From: JACDBD01 sp050743385
GTDB taxonomy: Bacteria > Actinomycetota > Acidimicrobiia > IMCC26256 > JACDBD01
Reading direction: 5' to 3'
DNA: 13,060 nt
Assembly (NCBI GenBank): GCA_050743385.1
Contig: JBOGFJ010000278.1
Location: 1-13,060, forward strand
Part shown: positions 1 to 6,123 of the stretch, piece after piece
Layout: every line of letters starts with the position of its first letter
How positions within the stretch are numbered: position 1 is the first letter of the stretch
The notes under the pieces: model-generated
Told to the model about the DNA's origin: nothing
The model's database searches: none
Seen by the model: the letters and a program-made list of their open reading frames with translations, nothing else
Position numbers and translations under genes: made by a program

Positions 1-1
1 G

Positions 2-328
2 GACGTCCGAGCCGAACTCGCCGCGGCCAACGACGAGATCGCGGCGGCCAACGAGGAGATCGCGGCGCTCGAGGACGAGAACGCGGCTCTGGCCGAGGAC
101 CTCGGCGGTAGCGAGGACTTCGCCGCCGCCCTCGACGAGGTTCTGGGTACGGGCGCGACCGCGGCCGACAGCCTCTACGAATGCTCGGTGACGGCGTACG
201 AGTTCATCCTCAACTTCCTGAACACGGGCAATGCCGATACCGGACAGGCGCAGGCCGTCGACGACCGCTGCATCTCCGCCGAAGACAACTACAACGCGTT
301 CATCGACGCGTTGAACGGGCTCCAATAG
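2..328 (+). CDS. C-terminal part of a coiled-coil protein, function unknown (5' end outside window)
   Basis: An open frame runs in from the left edge and stops at TAG 326-328, giving 108 residues with no start in view. The first 35 or so residues are a repetitive, acidic, Ala/Glu/Asp/Asn-rich helix (AELAAANDEIAAANEEIAAL and on) with a heptad-like rhythm, so a coiled coil. A more hydrophobic C-terminal part follows, with two cysteines (in YEC and DRC contexts) about 36 residues apart that could form a disulfide if the protein is exported. Codon use is strongly GC at third positions, as expected of a real gene here. A strong hairpin starts 8 bases after the stop. I do not recognise the family. 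A secreted or membrane-anchored actinobacterial protein with a periplasmic coiled coil is one possibility, but the N-terminus that would show this is missing. Confidence 0.75.
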   Translation, partial: DVRAELAAANDEIAAANEEIAALEDENAALAEDLGGSEDFAAALDEVLGTGATAADSLYECSVTAYEFILNFLNTGNADTGQAQAVDDRCISAEDNYNAFIDALNGLQ

Positions 329-335
329 ACGAGCG

Positions 336-365
336 CGGCGGCTGGCCCTTCGGGGTCAGCCGCCG
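336..365. terminator. Strong hairpin with TTCG loop, probably a bidirectional terminator
   Basis: Two 13-base arms (CGGCGGCTGGCCC at 336-348 and GGGTCAGCCGCCG at 353-365) pair with one G-T wobble around a TTCG tetraloop at 349-352. The hairpin lies between the stop of the coiled-coil gene (328) and the convergent flavin-reductase gene, whose last codons and stop (356-358) sit in the right arm. There is no T-run on either side, so it is not a textbook intrinsic terminator. Extra-stable TTCG hairpins between convergent genes are common 3'-end signals in high-GC actinobacteria, and that is the likely role. Confidence 0.6.
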
Positions 366-901
366 TAGTTCATCCGGGTGTCTTCCATGCGCAGCACGGG
401 CGTGTCCTCCGGCTTCTGGAAGCCGGCGTCGACGATCTCGCCGATGAACAGGGTGTGGCCACCACCGGTGTCGACCGACTGGCGCACCTCGCAGTCGACG
501 TACGCCACCGCCTGGTCGAGGATCGGCGCGCCGGTGACGCCGTCGTGGAACGGGATCTCGTTGAGCGTCTTCGCCTCGAGGTCGACGTCGACCGGCTTGG
601 TGAACTTCCGCACGATCGCACGGTCTTCGCGGTCGAGAATGTTGAGGCTGAACACACCGCCCTCACCGATGAGCTCGCGGGTGAACGCCGCATCTTCCAC
701 CGCGATGCCCAGAAGCTTCGGGTCGAACGACATCTGGGTGGCCCAGTTGAGCGTCATGCCGTTGCGGCGCTCACCGGAACGACTACCGACGATGTAGAGG
801 CCGTACGGCATCGTCCACAGGATGCGCCGCCGGAGCTTGTCGTACTCCTCTTCGTCGGCGCCGTCGGGGAAGGGCCCCACGGGGCCGCTCTGGACCGGCA
901 T
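356..901 (-). CDS. Flavin reductase-like (FMN-binding split-barrel) protein
   Basis: A 181-residue protein of the flavin reductase-like family (HpaC/DIM6/NTAB type, PF01613), which binds FMN or FAD and often uses NAD(P)H to supply reduced flavin to a partner monooxygenase. Family features visible: a W/MPYG-type start of the barrel near residues 29-34, the NGMTLNWATQMSFDP block at 47-61 (flavin contact), LLGIAVE at 63-69, FSLNIL at 84-89, the DCEVR strand at 136-140, and GGGHTLFIGEIVDAG at 146-160. The start at 901 is chosen because it gives the usual family length. The same reading frame stays open far upstream only as antisense of the sulfatase gene. No clear Shine-Dalgarno; a TAGCCT box 8 bases upstream suggests a leaderless message. 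The partner oxygenase and substrate cannot be told, as no monooxygenase lies nearby. Confidence 0.88.
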   Translation of the reverse strand: MPVQSGPVGPFPDGADEEEYDKLRRRILWTMPYGLYIVGSRSGERRNGMTLNWATQMSFDPKLLGIAVEDAAFTRELIGEGGVFSLNILDREDRAIVRKFTKPVDVDLEAKTLNEIPFHDGVTGAPILDQAVAYVDCEVRQSVDTGGGHTLFIGEIVDAGFQKPEDTPVLRMEDTRMNYGG

Positions 902-928
902 CGCGGGCGAGGCTAGACCTCTTCGCCG
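902..928. promoter_or_regulatory. 27-bp divergent start region with overlapping -10-like boxes
   Basis: Only 27 bases separate the proposed start codons of the flavin-reductase (-) and sulfatase (+) genes. The core AGGCTAGACCT (910-920) is close to palindromic. It reads TAGCCT on the minus strand, 8 bases before the flavin-reductase ATG, and TAGACC on the plus strand, 9 bases before the sulfatase ATG. Neither start has a good Shine-Dalgarno. This fits back-to-back leaderless promoters sharing one segment, but no -35 match is clear and the assignment is tentative. Confidence 0.3.
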
Positions 929-2458
929 ATGGCCCACGACCCGATCACCGCCGCGACCACAGCCGTTGCCGACCACCGCGAGCCCGCGTTCGTTCACCCC
1001 GACCAGGTCAGCGCCGCGCAGGCGAAGCTGGCAGCGTTCGAGCAGCCCACCGGCCGCAAGCCCAACGTCTTGATCATCCTCATGGACGACGTCGGCTGGG
1101 GCGACTTCGGGTGCTACGGCGGCGGCGTCATGGCGGGGGCCGCGACTCCGAACATCGACCGCCTGGCGCGTGAGGGGCTGCTGCTGACCTCGTGCTACTC
1201 GGAGCCTTCGTGCACGCCGTCGCGCGCGTCGCTCATGACCGGCCGCCTGCCGATGCGCCACGGCCTGCTCATCCCGCCGATGTACGGCACGCCCGGCGGG
1301 CTCGAGGGCGAGATCACGTTGGCGCAGCTGCTGAGCGACGCCGGCTACGCGACCCAGGCCGTCGGAAAGTGGCACATGGGTGAGAACGTCGTGTCGCAGC
1401 CCCAGAACGTCGGTTTCGACGACTTCTACGGCTTCCTCAGCGTGTCCGACATGTATACGGAATGGCGCGATCCGTACTTCTTCCCCGAGATCGTCTACAG
1501 CCAGGAACGACGCGACTGGGTCCGCAACCAGCCCTTCAACAAGTGCTTCGTGCACGCGACGCGCGGCGGTGAGACCGAGAACGTCGACGAGGTGACGATC
1601 CCCGTGCTCTCGACGCTCGACGACCGGTGGGCGCAGTACTCGATCGACTTCATCGACCGCATGGGCGGCGACGAGCGCCCGTGGTTCCTCTACCACTGCA
1701 CCCGCGGCGCCCACTTCGACAACTACCCCCACGAGCGCTTCATCGGGAGCTCGCCGGCCAAGCACCCCTACAAGGACACGATCATCGAGCTCGACGACAT
1801 CGTGGGGCGGCTCGTGCAGGCCCTCGCCGACTCCGGTCAGCTCGAGAACACTCTCGTCTTCGTGTCGTCCGACAACGGCCCCGAGATGGAGACGTGGCCC
1901 GACGCCGCCTACACACCGTTCCGCTGCGCCAAGGGCTCGACCTGGGAAGGCGGCGTGCGGGTTCCGGGCGTCTTCTCGTGGCCGGGGATGATCGAGGCCG
2001 GGCGGGTGTCCGACGGGATCTTCGACCAGCTCGACCTGTTCGCGACGCTGCTCACCCTCGGCGGCGCTCCCGACGCCGTGCCCGACGATCGCTTCGTCGA
2101 TGCCGTCGACCAGACCTCGTTCCTGCTGGCGCCCGACGGCGATTCGAACCGCAAGTTCCACTACTACTGGCTGACGTCGAACTTCTCGGCGCTGCGAATC
2201 GGTGAGTACAAGTACATGCTCAGCTCGATCTCCGACGACGAGCGGGACGTCGTGAACCCGGGTGGGTTCACCGGGACCGTGCAGCAGTATCCATACGGGC
2301 GCTTCTTCAACCTGTACCTCGACCCCAAGGAGACGCACAGCTACCTGATCCGCAAGCTCGTGTACATCGAGCTGATCCAGCGGACGATCGCGGAGCACCT
2401 GCGCACCTTCCGTGATTACCCTTCGAGACCACCGGCAGTAGGGAGGAGAGATGGCTGA
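929..2458 (+). CDS. Cys-type (formylglycine) sulfatase, arylsulfatase family
   Basis: A 509-residue type I sulfatase that hydrolyses sulfate esters (PF00884 fold). The catalytic signature is CTPSRASLMTGR beginning at Cys95, the residue converted to formylglycine in active enzymes. Other active-site elements are the metal-binding Asp53-Asp54 in LIILMDDVGWGDFG, Lys147 and His149 in VGKWHMG, His262 in RGAHFDN, Asp315-Asn316 in SSDNGPE, and Lys335 in AKGSTWEGGVRVPG. All are present, so it should be catalytically competent. About 44 residues precede the domain, with no signal peptide or membrane segment, so a cytoplasmic enzyme is likely. Cys-type enzymes need a formylglycine-generating enzyme, and none is encoded in this window. 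The start at 929 lacks a Shine-Dalgarno. The 3' end overlaps the next gene by 8 bases. The substrate cannot be deduced. Confidence 0.93.
   Translation: MAHDPITAATTAVADHREPAFVHPDQVSAAQAKLAAFEQPTGRKPNVLIILMDDVGWGDFGCYGGGVMAGAATPNIDRLAREGLLLTSCYSEPSCTPSRASLMTGRLPMRHGLLIPPMYGTPGGLEGEITLAQLLSDAGYATQAVGKWHMGENVVSQPQNVGFDDFYGFLSVSDMYTEWRDPYFFPEIVYSQERRDWVRNQPFNKCFVHATRGGETENVDEVTIPVLSTLDDRWAQYSIDFIDRMGGDERPWFLYHCTRGAHFDNYPHERFIGSSPAKHPYKDTIIELDDIVGRLVQALADSGQLENTLVFVSSDNGPEMETWPDAAYTPFRCAKGSTWEGGVRVPGVFSWPGMIEAGRVSDGIFDQLDLFATLLTLGGAPDAVPDDRFVDAVDQTSFLLAPDGDSNRKFHYYWLTSNFSALRIGEYKYMLSSISDDERDVVNPGGFTGTVQQYPYGRFFNLYLDPKETHSYLIRKLVYIELIQRTIAEHLRTFRDYPSRPPAVGRRDG
2441..2448 (+). promoter_or_regulatory. 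Strong ribosome binding site inside the sulfatase 3' end
   Basis: GGGAGGAG lies just before the ATG at 2451, inside the last codons of the sulfatase gene. It fixes the start of the downstream gene and implies that the two genes are transcribed together, with efficient or coupled translation of the second. Confidence 0.7.
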
Positions 2459-3110
2459 CTACGCACAGACCTACCGCGACGCCCGCGGCCGGGTCATCGA
2501 CCTGGTGGGCCGCCTCGACCAGGATCAGCTCGACATGATCGCCCCCGCGACACCCGAGTGGCGCGTGCGCGACATCGTCGCCCACCTCGCCGGTGTCTGC
2601 GCCGACGTCGTCGCGGGCAACCTCGACGGCGTCGCCACCGATGCCTGGACGGCCCGGCAGGTCGACGCCCGCCGCGACCGGCGCTTCGACGACGTGCTCC
2701 GGGAATGGGAGGAGACGGGCGCAGCCGTCGAGGCGGTCGTCCCCGACTTCCCCGAGGTTGCGGTGGGTCAGATGATCACCGACACCGCTACCCACGAGCA
2801 GGACGTGCGCGGCGCCCTCGGCGCCCGCGGCGCGCGCGACTCCGACGCGGTCGACATCGCCGTCCGGTGGGGAGCGCAGATGCTCGACCGTACGCAACCG
2901 CTGCGCTTCGAAACCGACGCCGGCGCGCTCGACGCGAGTGACGGAACGCCCGTCGCCACCGTGAGAGCGAGCCGCTTTGAGTTGCTGCGGGCGATGACCG
3001 GACGGCGCAGCCTCGACCAGATGCGGGCGTACGGCTGGAAGGGCACGCCCTGCCCCGAGCGGCTCCTGCTCCCCATCTTCGGTCCCCGCGCCGAGGCGCT
3101 CGTCGAGTAG
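2451..3110 (+). CDS. DinB-like / mycothiol-dependent maleylpyruvate isomerase-family protein
   Basis: A 219-residue protein of the TIGR03083/MDMPI family (four-helix DinB-like fold, PF11716 type). Family marks: the helix with VRDIVAHLAGV carrying His45, and the second metal-ligand segment TDTATHEQDVRGALG with Asp111 and His115, matching the spaced metal ligands of maleylpyruvate isomerase. A C-terminal part with RAMTGRRSLDQMRAYGW (about 180-196) resembles the small MDMPI C-terminal domain. Members are metal proteins that often use mycothiol as the thiol cofactor in actinobacteria. Most are uncharacterised, so true maleylpyruvate isomerase activity is not implied. The gene overlaps the sulfatase by 8 bases and has its own strong Shine-Dalgarno, so it is an operon partner of the sulfatase. 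It converges on the small minus-strand gene 16 bases beyond. Confidence 0.82.
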   Translation: MADYAQTYRDARGRVIDLVGRLDQDQLDMIAPATPEWRVRDIVAHLAGVCADVVAGNLDGVATDAWTARQVDARRDRRFDDVLREWEETGAAVEAVVPDFPEVAVGQMITDTATHEQDVRGALGARGARDSDAVDIAVRWGAQMLDRTQPLRFETDAGALDASDGTPVATVRASRFELLRAMTGRRSLDQMRAYGWKGTPCPERLLLPIFGPRAEALVE

Positions 3111-3126
3111 GCCCGACCCAGAGAGG

Positions 3127-3387
3127 TCAGTTGCGCGACGGTCCGCCGCCGTCGGCGTCGGTTGCGGCGAGGATCTCGCGAGCCTCGGGGAGATCGTCCT
3201 CGAAGACGCACACGCGGAACCCGTCGACGAGGGCAAAGTGCGGCGCCCAGCCGTCGGCGTCGCCGAACTTCCCCATGGCCTGGATCCCGCTGGCCTCCAG
3301 GAGGTCGAGAGCGGCGCCGGCTTCGAACCGGGTCGGGTAGTTCGCCACCTCGACGACGCGGCCGTCGCGTCGGGGCGTTCGGGTCAT
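3127..3387 (-). CDS. Small DUF2007-like protein
   Basis: An 86-residue protein matching the pattern of the DUF2007 family (PF09413, sometimes called putative signal-transducing protein). It opens with the strand VVEVANYPTRFEAGAALDLL (11-30), continues with EASGIQA, and ends with a strand VCVFEDDLPEAREILA. These are the strand-helix-strand and final helix typical of the family, a compact ferredoxin-like fold found alone or fused to membrane domains. The biochemical role is unknown. The start at 3387 has no Shine-Dalgarno but sits 6 bases after a TAATGT box, the spacing expected for a transcript beginning at the A of ATG. It faces the DinB-like gene tail to tail and diverges from the MFS gene. 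Confidence 0.75.
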   Translation of the reverse strand: MTRTPRRDGRVVEVANYPTRFEAGAALDLLEASGIQAMGKFGDADGWAPHFALVDGFRVCVFEDDLPEAREILAATDADGGGPSRN

Positions 3388-3393
3388 GGCGCG

Positions 3394-3399
3394 ACATTA
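3394..3399 (-). promoter_or_regulatory. -10 box of a probable leaderless promoter for the DUF2007-like gene
   Basis: On the minus strand TAATGT lies 6 bases before the ATG whose A is at 3387, so transcription would begin at or next to the start codon. There is no Shine-Dalgarno, which agrees with a leaderless message. No convincing -35 is seen at the usual distance. Confidence 0.5.
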
Positions 3400-3420
3400 G
3401 GAGCTGCCATCGCTCCACGA

Positions 3421-3443
3421 GGGGGTGGGCTTCGCCCGCCCCC
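3421..3443. repeat. GC-rich intergenic hairpin beside a GCGAG-repetitive stretch
   Basis: GGGGGTGGGC (3421-3430) and GCCCGCCCCC (3434-3443) pair over 10 bases with one G-T wobble around a TTC loop. It lies in the 129-base gap between divergently transcribed genes (3387 minus, 3517 plus), so it is not at the 3' end of either gene. It is followed at about 3464-3490 by a compositionally odd stretch with repeated GCGAG/GAGCG words. Together they look like a REP-type dispersed element, but only one copy is visible here. Confidence 0.4.
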
Positions 3444-3501
3444 GGGCCGCCGGGCGCGTGCGGGAGCGGCGAGCGCAGCGAGGGCGACCCCGGGGCGACG
3501 G

Positions 3502-3507
3502 TACCGT
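3502..3507 (+). promoter_or_regulatory. Possible -10 box upstream of the MFS gene
   Basis: TACCGT ends 9 bases before the GTG at 3517, and no Shine-Dalgarno precedes that GTG. The arrangement allows a leader of only 0-3 bases. A similar TACCGT occurs at 5267-5272, upstream of the enoyl-CoA hydratase gene. Weak evidence on its own. Confidence 0.3.
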
Positions 3508-3516
3508 GACGGGACC

Positions 3517-4782
3517 GTGGACCTGTCCCGCTCGTTCGCTCCCCTCCGTCACCGGCAGTTCGCCCTCCTGTGGGCAGGGGCCTTCCTCTCCAACATCGGG
3601 ACGTGGATGGAGACGGTCGCGGTGGGGATCCTCGTCACCACCGAGACGGGGCAGGCGGGTTGGGCAGGGCTCGTCGCCGCCGCCGGCTTCGTACCGAGCG
3701 CGCTCCTCGCGCCGTTCGGCGGCGCGCTGGCCGATCGCATCCCCCGGCGCACGCTGCTGCTGGCGACGAGCACCGTGCAGACCGGCCTGGCCGCGATCCT
3801 CACCCTCCTCACCGCCGCGGGCACCCCCCACCCCGGCGTCGTCACACTCATCGTGCTCGCCGCCGGGTGCGCGCTCGCCCTCGGCTTCCCGGCCTACCAA
3901 GCGTTGCTCCCCGATCTCGTCCCCCGTGAGGACCTGGCGGGCGCGGTCGCGCTGTCGTCGGCCCAGTGGAACCTCGGCCGCGTGATCGGCCCCGCGCTCG
4001 CCGGCGTCGTGATCCGGTTCGGCGGCTACGAGTGGGCGTTCGGGTTCAACACCTTGAGCTTTCTCGCCGTGATCGCGGTGCTCGTGGTGCTGCGCCTGCC
4101 CCGCCCGGCGCCGGCGACCGACGCTTCCATCGTCGCCGCGATCGTCACCGGTGCCCGCTTCGTGCGCACCGAGCCCGGGCTCCGGGTCGTGGTCGGCTAC
4201 ATGGCGCTCAACTCGCTCTTGGCGGCCCCGTTCATCGCGCTCGTGCCCGCGGTCGCGCTGAAGGTGTTCCACAACGAGCAGGCGGGCACCGCCGCGTTGG
4301 TGACCGCGCAGGGAGTCGGCGCCGTACTCATGGGACTCTCCCTCGGCACGCTGCACGCTCGCTTCGGCAACCGCCGCGTACTGCTCGCAGTGCTGTGGGG
4401 ACTCCCGGCGGCGCTGTGCCTGTACGCGCTCGCACCGAATCTCGCGGTCGGAGTCGTCGCCATCTTTCTGGTCGGGTTCCTGTACCTGGGGGCGCTCTCG
4501 AGCTTTACGACGATCGCGCAGCTGCGCGCGCCCACCGAGCTGCGCGGCCGGGTACTGAGCGTGTTGATGGTGCTCCTCGGGACGCTCTACCCGCTCGGGA
4601 GCGTGCTGCAGGGCTCCATCGCCGACCGGGTGGGCTTACGGGCGACGACCGCGGGCGCGGCCGTCCTCATGGCTGCGGTGCTCCTCGTGGTGCGGCTGAC
4701 GCGCCCGACGATGACGAAGGCCCTCGACGACGATGCCGCCGCCCAGGACGCTGCCGCCGCCGCACTGGCGGCGGAGACTTAG
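3517..4782 (+). CDS. Major facilitator superfamily (MFS) exporter, EntS-like
   Basis: A 421-residue integral membrane transporter with about 12 predicted helices. The N-terminus FAPLRHRQFALLWAGAFLSN, and WMETVAVGILV just after it, are typical of the MFS_3/EntS-like group (PF05977), a set of proton-driven exporters of siderophores, drugs or other small molecules. The MFS signature A loop between helices 2 and 3 is present as GGALADRIPRRTLL (68-81). A central loop follows LRLPRPAPATDA, and the tail after the last helix is Ala/Asp-rich. The frame is open farther upstream, but that part is antisense of the DUF2007-like gene and hairpin DNA. GTG 3517 is chosen because it gives the family's usual N-terminus. 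The substrate is unknown; no siderophore or antibiotic genes are nearby. The stop directly abuts the stop of the opposing gene. Confidence 0.87.
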   Translation: MDLSRSFAPLRHRQFALLWAGAFLSNIGTWMETVAVGILVTTETGQAGWAGLVAAAGFVPSALLAPFGGALADRIPRRTLLLATSTVQTGLAAILTLLTAAGTPHPGVVTLIVLAAGCALALGFPAYQALLPDLVPREDLAGAVALSSAQWNLGRVIGPALAGVVIRFGGYEWAFGFNTLSFLAVIAVLVVLRLPRPAPATDASIVAAIVTGARFVRTEPGLRVVVGYMALNSLLAAPFIALVPAVALKVFHNEQAGTAALVTAQGVGAVLMGLSLGTLHARFGNRRVLLAVLWGLPAALCLYALAPNLAVGVVAIFLVGFLYLGALSSFTTIAQLRAPTELRGRVLSVLMVLLGTLYPLGSVLQGSIADRVGLRATTAGAAVLMAAVLLVVRLTRPTMTKALDDDAAAQDAAAAALAAET

Positions 4783-5226
4783 TCAGTCGGCAGCCGGTCG
4801 GCGCAAGATGTACACACTCGCCGCCGCGAGCGCGAGAGCACAGGCAGCTTGGACGTAAACCCAGACGCCGAGGTCGTGATGGCCCGACACCGGGCAGAGC
4901 ACCGAGTCAGCGGCGAGGAACGCCGCCGCCGCCAGCGAGGGCAGCATCGCCCAGCGGGAGCGCAGGCAGAGCCCGACGGCCAACAGCGCAAGGACGCCGA
5001 GCAGGCCGATTGTCAATGCGGTCGCAAACCACGGTTGCGACTCGGGTCGGGCGGGCTCGGGTTGCAGGGCGTCGGCCAGGAGCAGGAAGCCGACCCAACC
5101 GGCGGCGAGCGCGACCGCGACCTCTCGCGAGATGTGCTGCCCCAGCCACGTACGCGTGTCGGGACGCGCGTGCGACGCGGCGGTCTCGGGCGTTGTCTCG
5201 ACGGCTTGGTGCTCGATCGTGGTCAT
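4783..5226 (-). CDS. Small four-helix membrane protein, unknown function
   Basis: A 147-residue protein with a polar N-terminus of about 33 residues and four hydrophobic segments near 34-53, 66-88, 92-111 and 120-141, ending in a short positively charged tail (LRRPAAD). A distinctive CPVSGHH (111-117) lies in the loop between helices 3 and 4. The Cys and the His pair could bind a metal or heme, though that is speculation. A good Shine-Dalgarno (GGGGAGG on the minus strand, 5237-5231) sits 4 bases before the ATG at 5226 and supports this start. The stop codon abuts the MFS stop with no base between. I do not recognise a named family, and the divergent enoyl-CoA hydratase gene gives no clear hint. 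Confidence 0.72.
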   Translation of the reverse strand: MTTIEHQAVETTPETAASHARPDTRTWLGQHISREVAVALAAGWVGFLLLADALQPEPARPESQPWFATALTIGLLGVLALLAVGLCLRSRWAMLPSLAAAAFLAADSVLCPVSGHHDLGVWVYVQAACALALAAASVYILRRPAAD

Positions 5227-5306
5227 CCGGCCTCCCCGGGTGGGGTCGCCGTCATTCTCGCGCTGATACCGTCCGCTCGCCGAGCAGGCCGGCCGGAGGA
5301 GCCCTC
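5227..5306. promoter_or_regulatory. Divergent intergenic region, membrane protein / enoyl-CoA hydratase
   Basis: This 80-base gap must hold or border the start signals of two divergent genes. The minus-strand Shine-Dalgarno is at 5231-5237. The plus-strand Shine-Dalgarno GGAGGAG is at 5295-5301, 5 bases before ATG 5307. A possible plus-strand -10 (TACCGT, 5267-5272) lies between them. No clear -35 or operator dyad is visible. Confidence 0.35.
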
Positions 5307-6071
5307 ATGGTGATCGAGCGGGAGCGACACGACCGGGTAGGGATCATCCGGCTGAACCGGCCGGAGGCCCGCAACGCGGTGAGCGACGAGGTGTCGGAGG
5401 CGATCGAAGCCGCCCTCGACGAGTTCGAGTCCGACGACGGCGTCGCCGCCGTCGTGGTCACGGGCACGGGCGACGTCTTCTGCGCCGGCGCCGACCTCAA
5501 GATGGTGGCCCGGGGCCAGGGCGCGAAGATCGCGACCAAGCGGGGCGGGTTCGGCGGCTTCGTCGCCCGCGACTACCCGAAGCCCCGCATCGCGGCCGTC
5601 AACGGGCCCGCGCTCGCCGGCGGCTTCGAGATCGTGCTCGCATGCGATCTCGTCGTCGCGGCCGACGACGCCAGGTTCGGACTGCCCGAGGTGAAGCGGG
5701 GGCTGTTCGCGGCCGCCGGCGGCCCGTTCCGGCTCGCCCGCCGCATCCCGCTCGCGACCGCGACCGAGATCGTACTCACGGGCGACCCCATCGACGCCTC
5801 CCGCGCCCACGAGCTCGGGCTGGTCAACCGGCTCGTCCCCCGCGACCGGGTGGTCGACGAGGCGCTCGCGCTCGCCGGTCGGATCGCCGAGAACGGCCCG
5901 GTCGCGGTGCGCAACTCGCTGAAGATGGTGAGGGAGGCGGTCGACCTCACCGAGGCCGAAGCGTGGCCACGCAGCGGTGAGCTCGCCCTCGAGGTGTTCT
6001 CGACCCAGGACGCGATCGAAGGCGCGACCGCCTTCGCCGAGAAGCGCCCCCCGAGGTGGAGCGGGAGCTGA
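5307..6071 (+). CDS. Enoyl-CoA hydratase/isomerase (crotonase) family protein
   Basis: A 254-residue crotonase-fold enzyme. Oxyanion-hole and CoA-site elements are present: the RPEARNA segment (18-24), FCAGADLK (58-65), and GPALAGGFE ending in Glu108. Glu128 follows in FGLPEVKRG, 20 residues later, as in the two catalytic glutamates of rat mitochondrial enoyl-CoA hydratase (Glu144/Glu164). With both acids retained it is probably a true 2-enoyl-CoA hydratase of fatty-acid or related acyl-CoA breakdown rather than a divergent crotonase; the acyl substrate is unknown. The start is fixed by GGAGGAG 5 bases upstream. It is clearly distinct from MenB (12201-13040), which lacks this Glu pair. The MerR-type regulator gene begins 52 bases downstream on the same strand, so read-through into the menG-menF group is possible. 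Confidence 0.9.
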   Translation: MVIERERHDRVGIIRLNRPEARNAVSDEVSEAIEAALDEFESDDGVAAVVVTGTGDVFCAGADLKMVARGQGAKIATKRGGFGGFVARDYPKPRIAAVNGPALAGGFEIVLACDLVVAADDARFGLPEVKRGLFAAAGGPFRLARRIPLATATEIVLTGDPIDASRAHELGLVNRLVPRDRVVDEALALAGRIAENGPVAVRNSLKMVREAVDLTEAEAWPRSGELALEVFSTQDAIEGATAFAEKRPPRWSGS

Positions 6072-6109
6072 CGCAGCCCTTCCGCTGGGATTGCGGGAGT
6101 GATTGCTCC

Positions 6110-6115
6110 TAGAAT
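6110..6115 (+). promoter_or_regulatory. -10 box of a probable leaderless promoter for the merR-menG-menF group
   Basis: TAGAAT is close to the TATAAT consensus and ends 8 bases before GTG 6124. No Shine-Dalgarno precedes the GTG. It would start a transcript at or next to the regulator's start codon. A TTG at 6103 could be an in-frame earlier start, but it overlaps this box. No good -35 at 16-18 bases is seen, which would suit activation by a MerR-type protein, though this is inference. Confidence 0.5.
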
Positions 6116-6123
6116 CGGGACTC

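Noticed and set aside
902..2398. A long minus-strand open frame continuous with the flavin-reductase gene and antisense to the sulfatase gene
   Set aside because: Its sequence is Arg/Val/Glu-rich low-information protein with no family motifs, as expected from the reverse strand of a GC-rich gene. The sulfatase on the plus strand has a full set of catalytic motifs, and the flavin reductase is complete from 901.
3966..5306. A long plus-strand frame running into the enoyl-CoA hydratase gene from within the MFS gene
   Set aside because: The upstream part is an out-of-frame shadow of the MFS gene and antisense of the small membrane protein. The hydratase has its own Shine-Dalgarno and starts at 5307.
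5307..6071. The possibility that the enoyl-CoA hydratase gene is a second menB
   Set aside because: It lacks the MenB segments SFDGGYG and the C-terminal EGKRAYLEKRPPDF, and it has the two catalytic glutamates of a hydratase. The menB at 12201-13040 has the MenB signatures.
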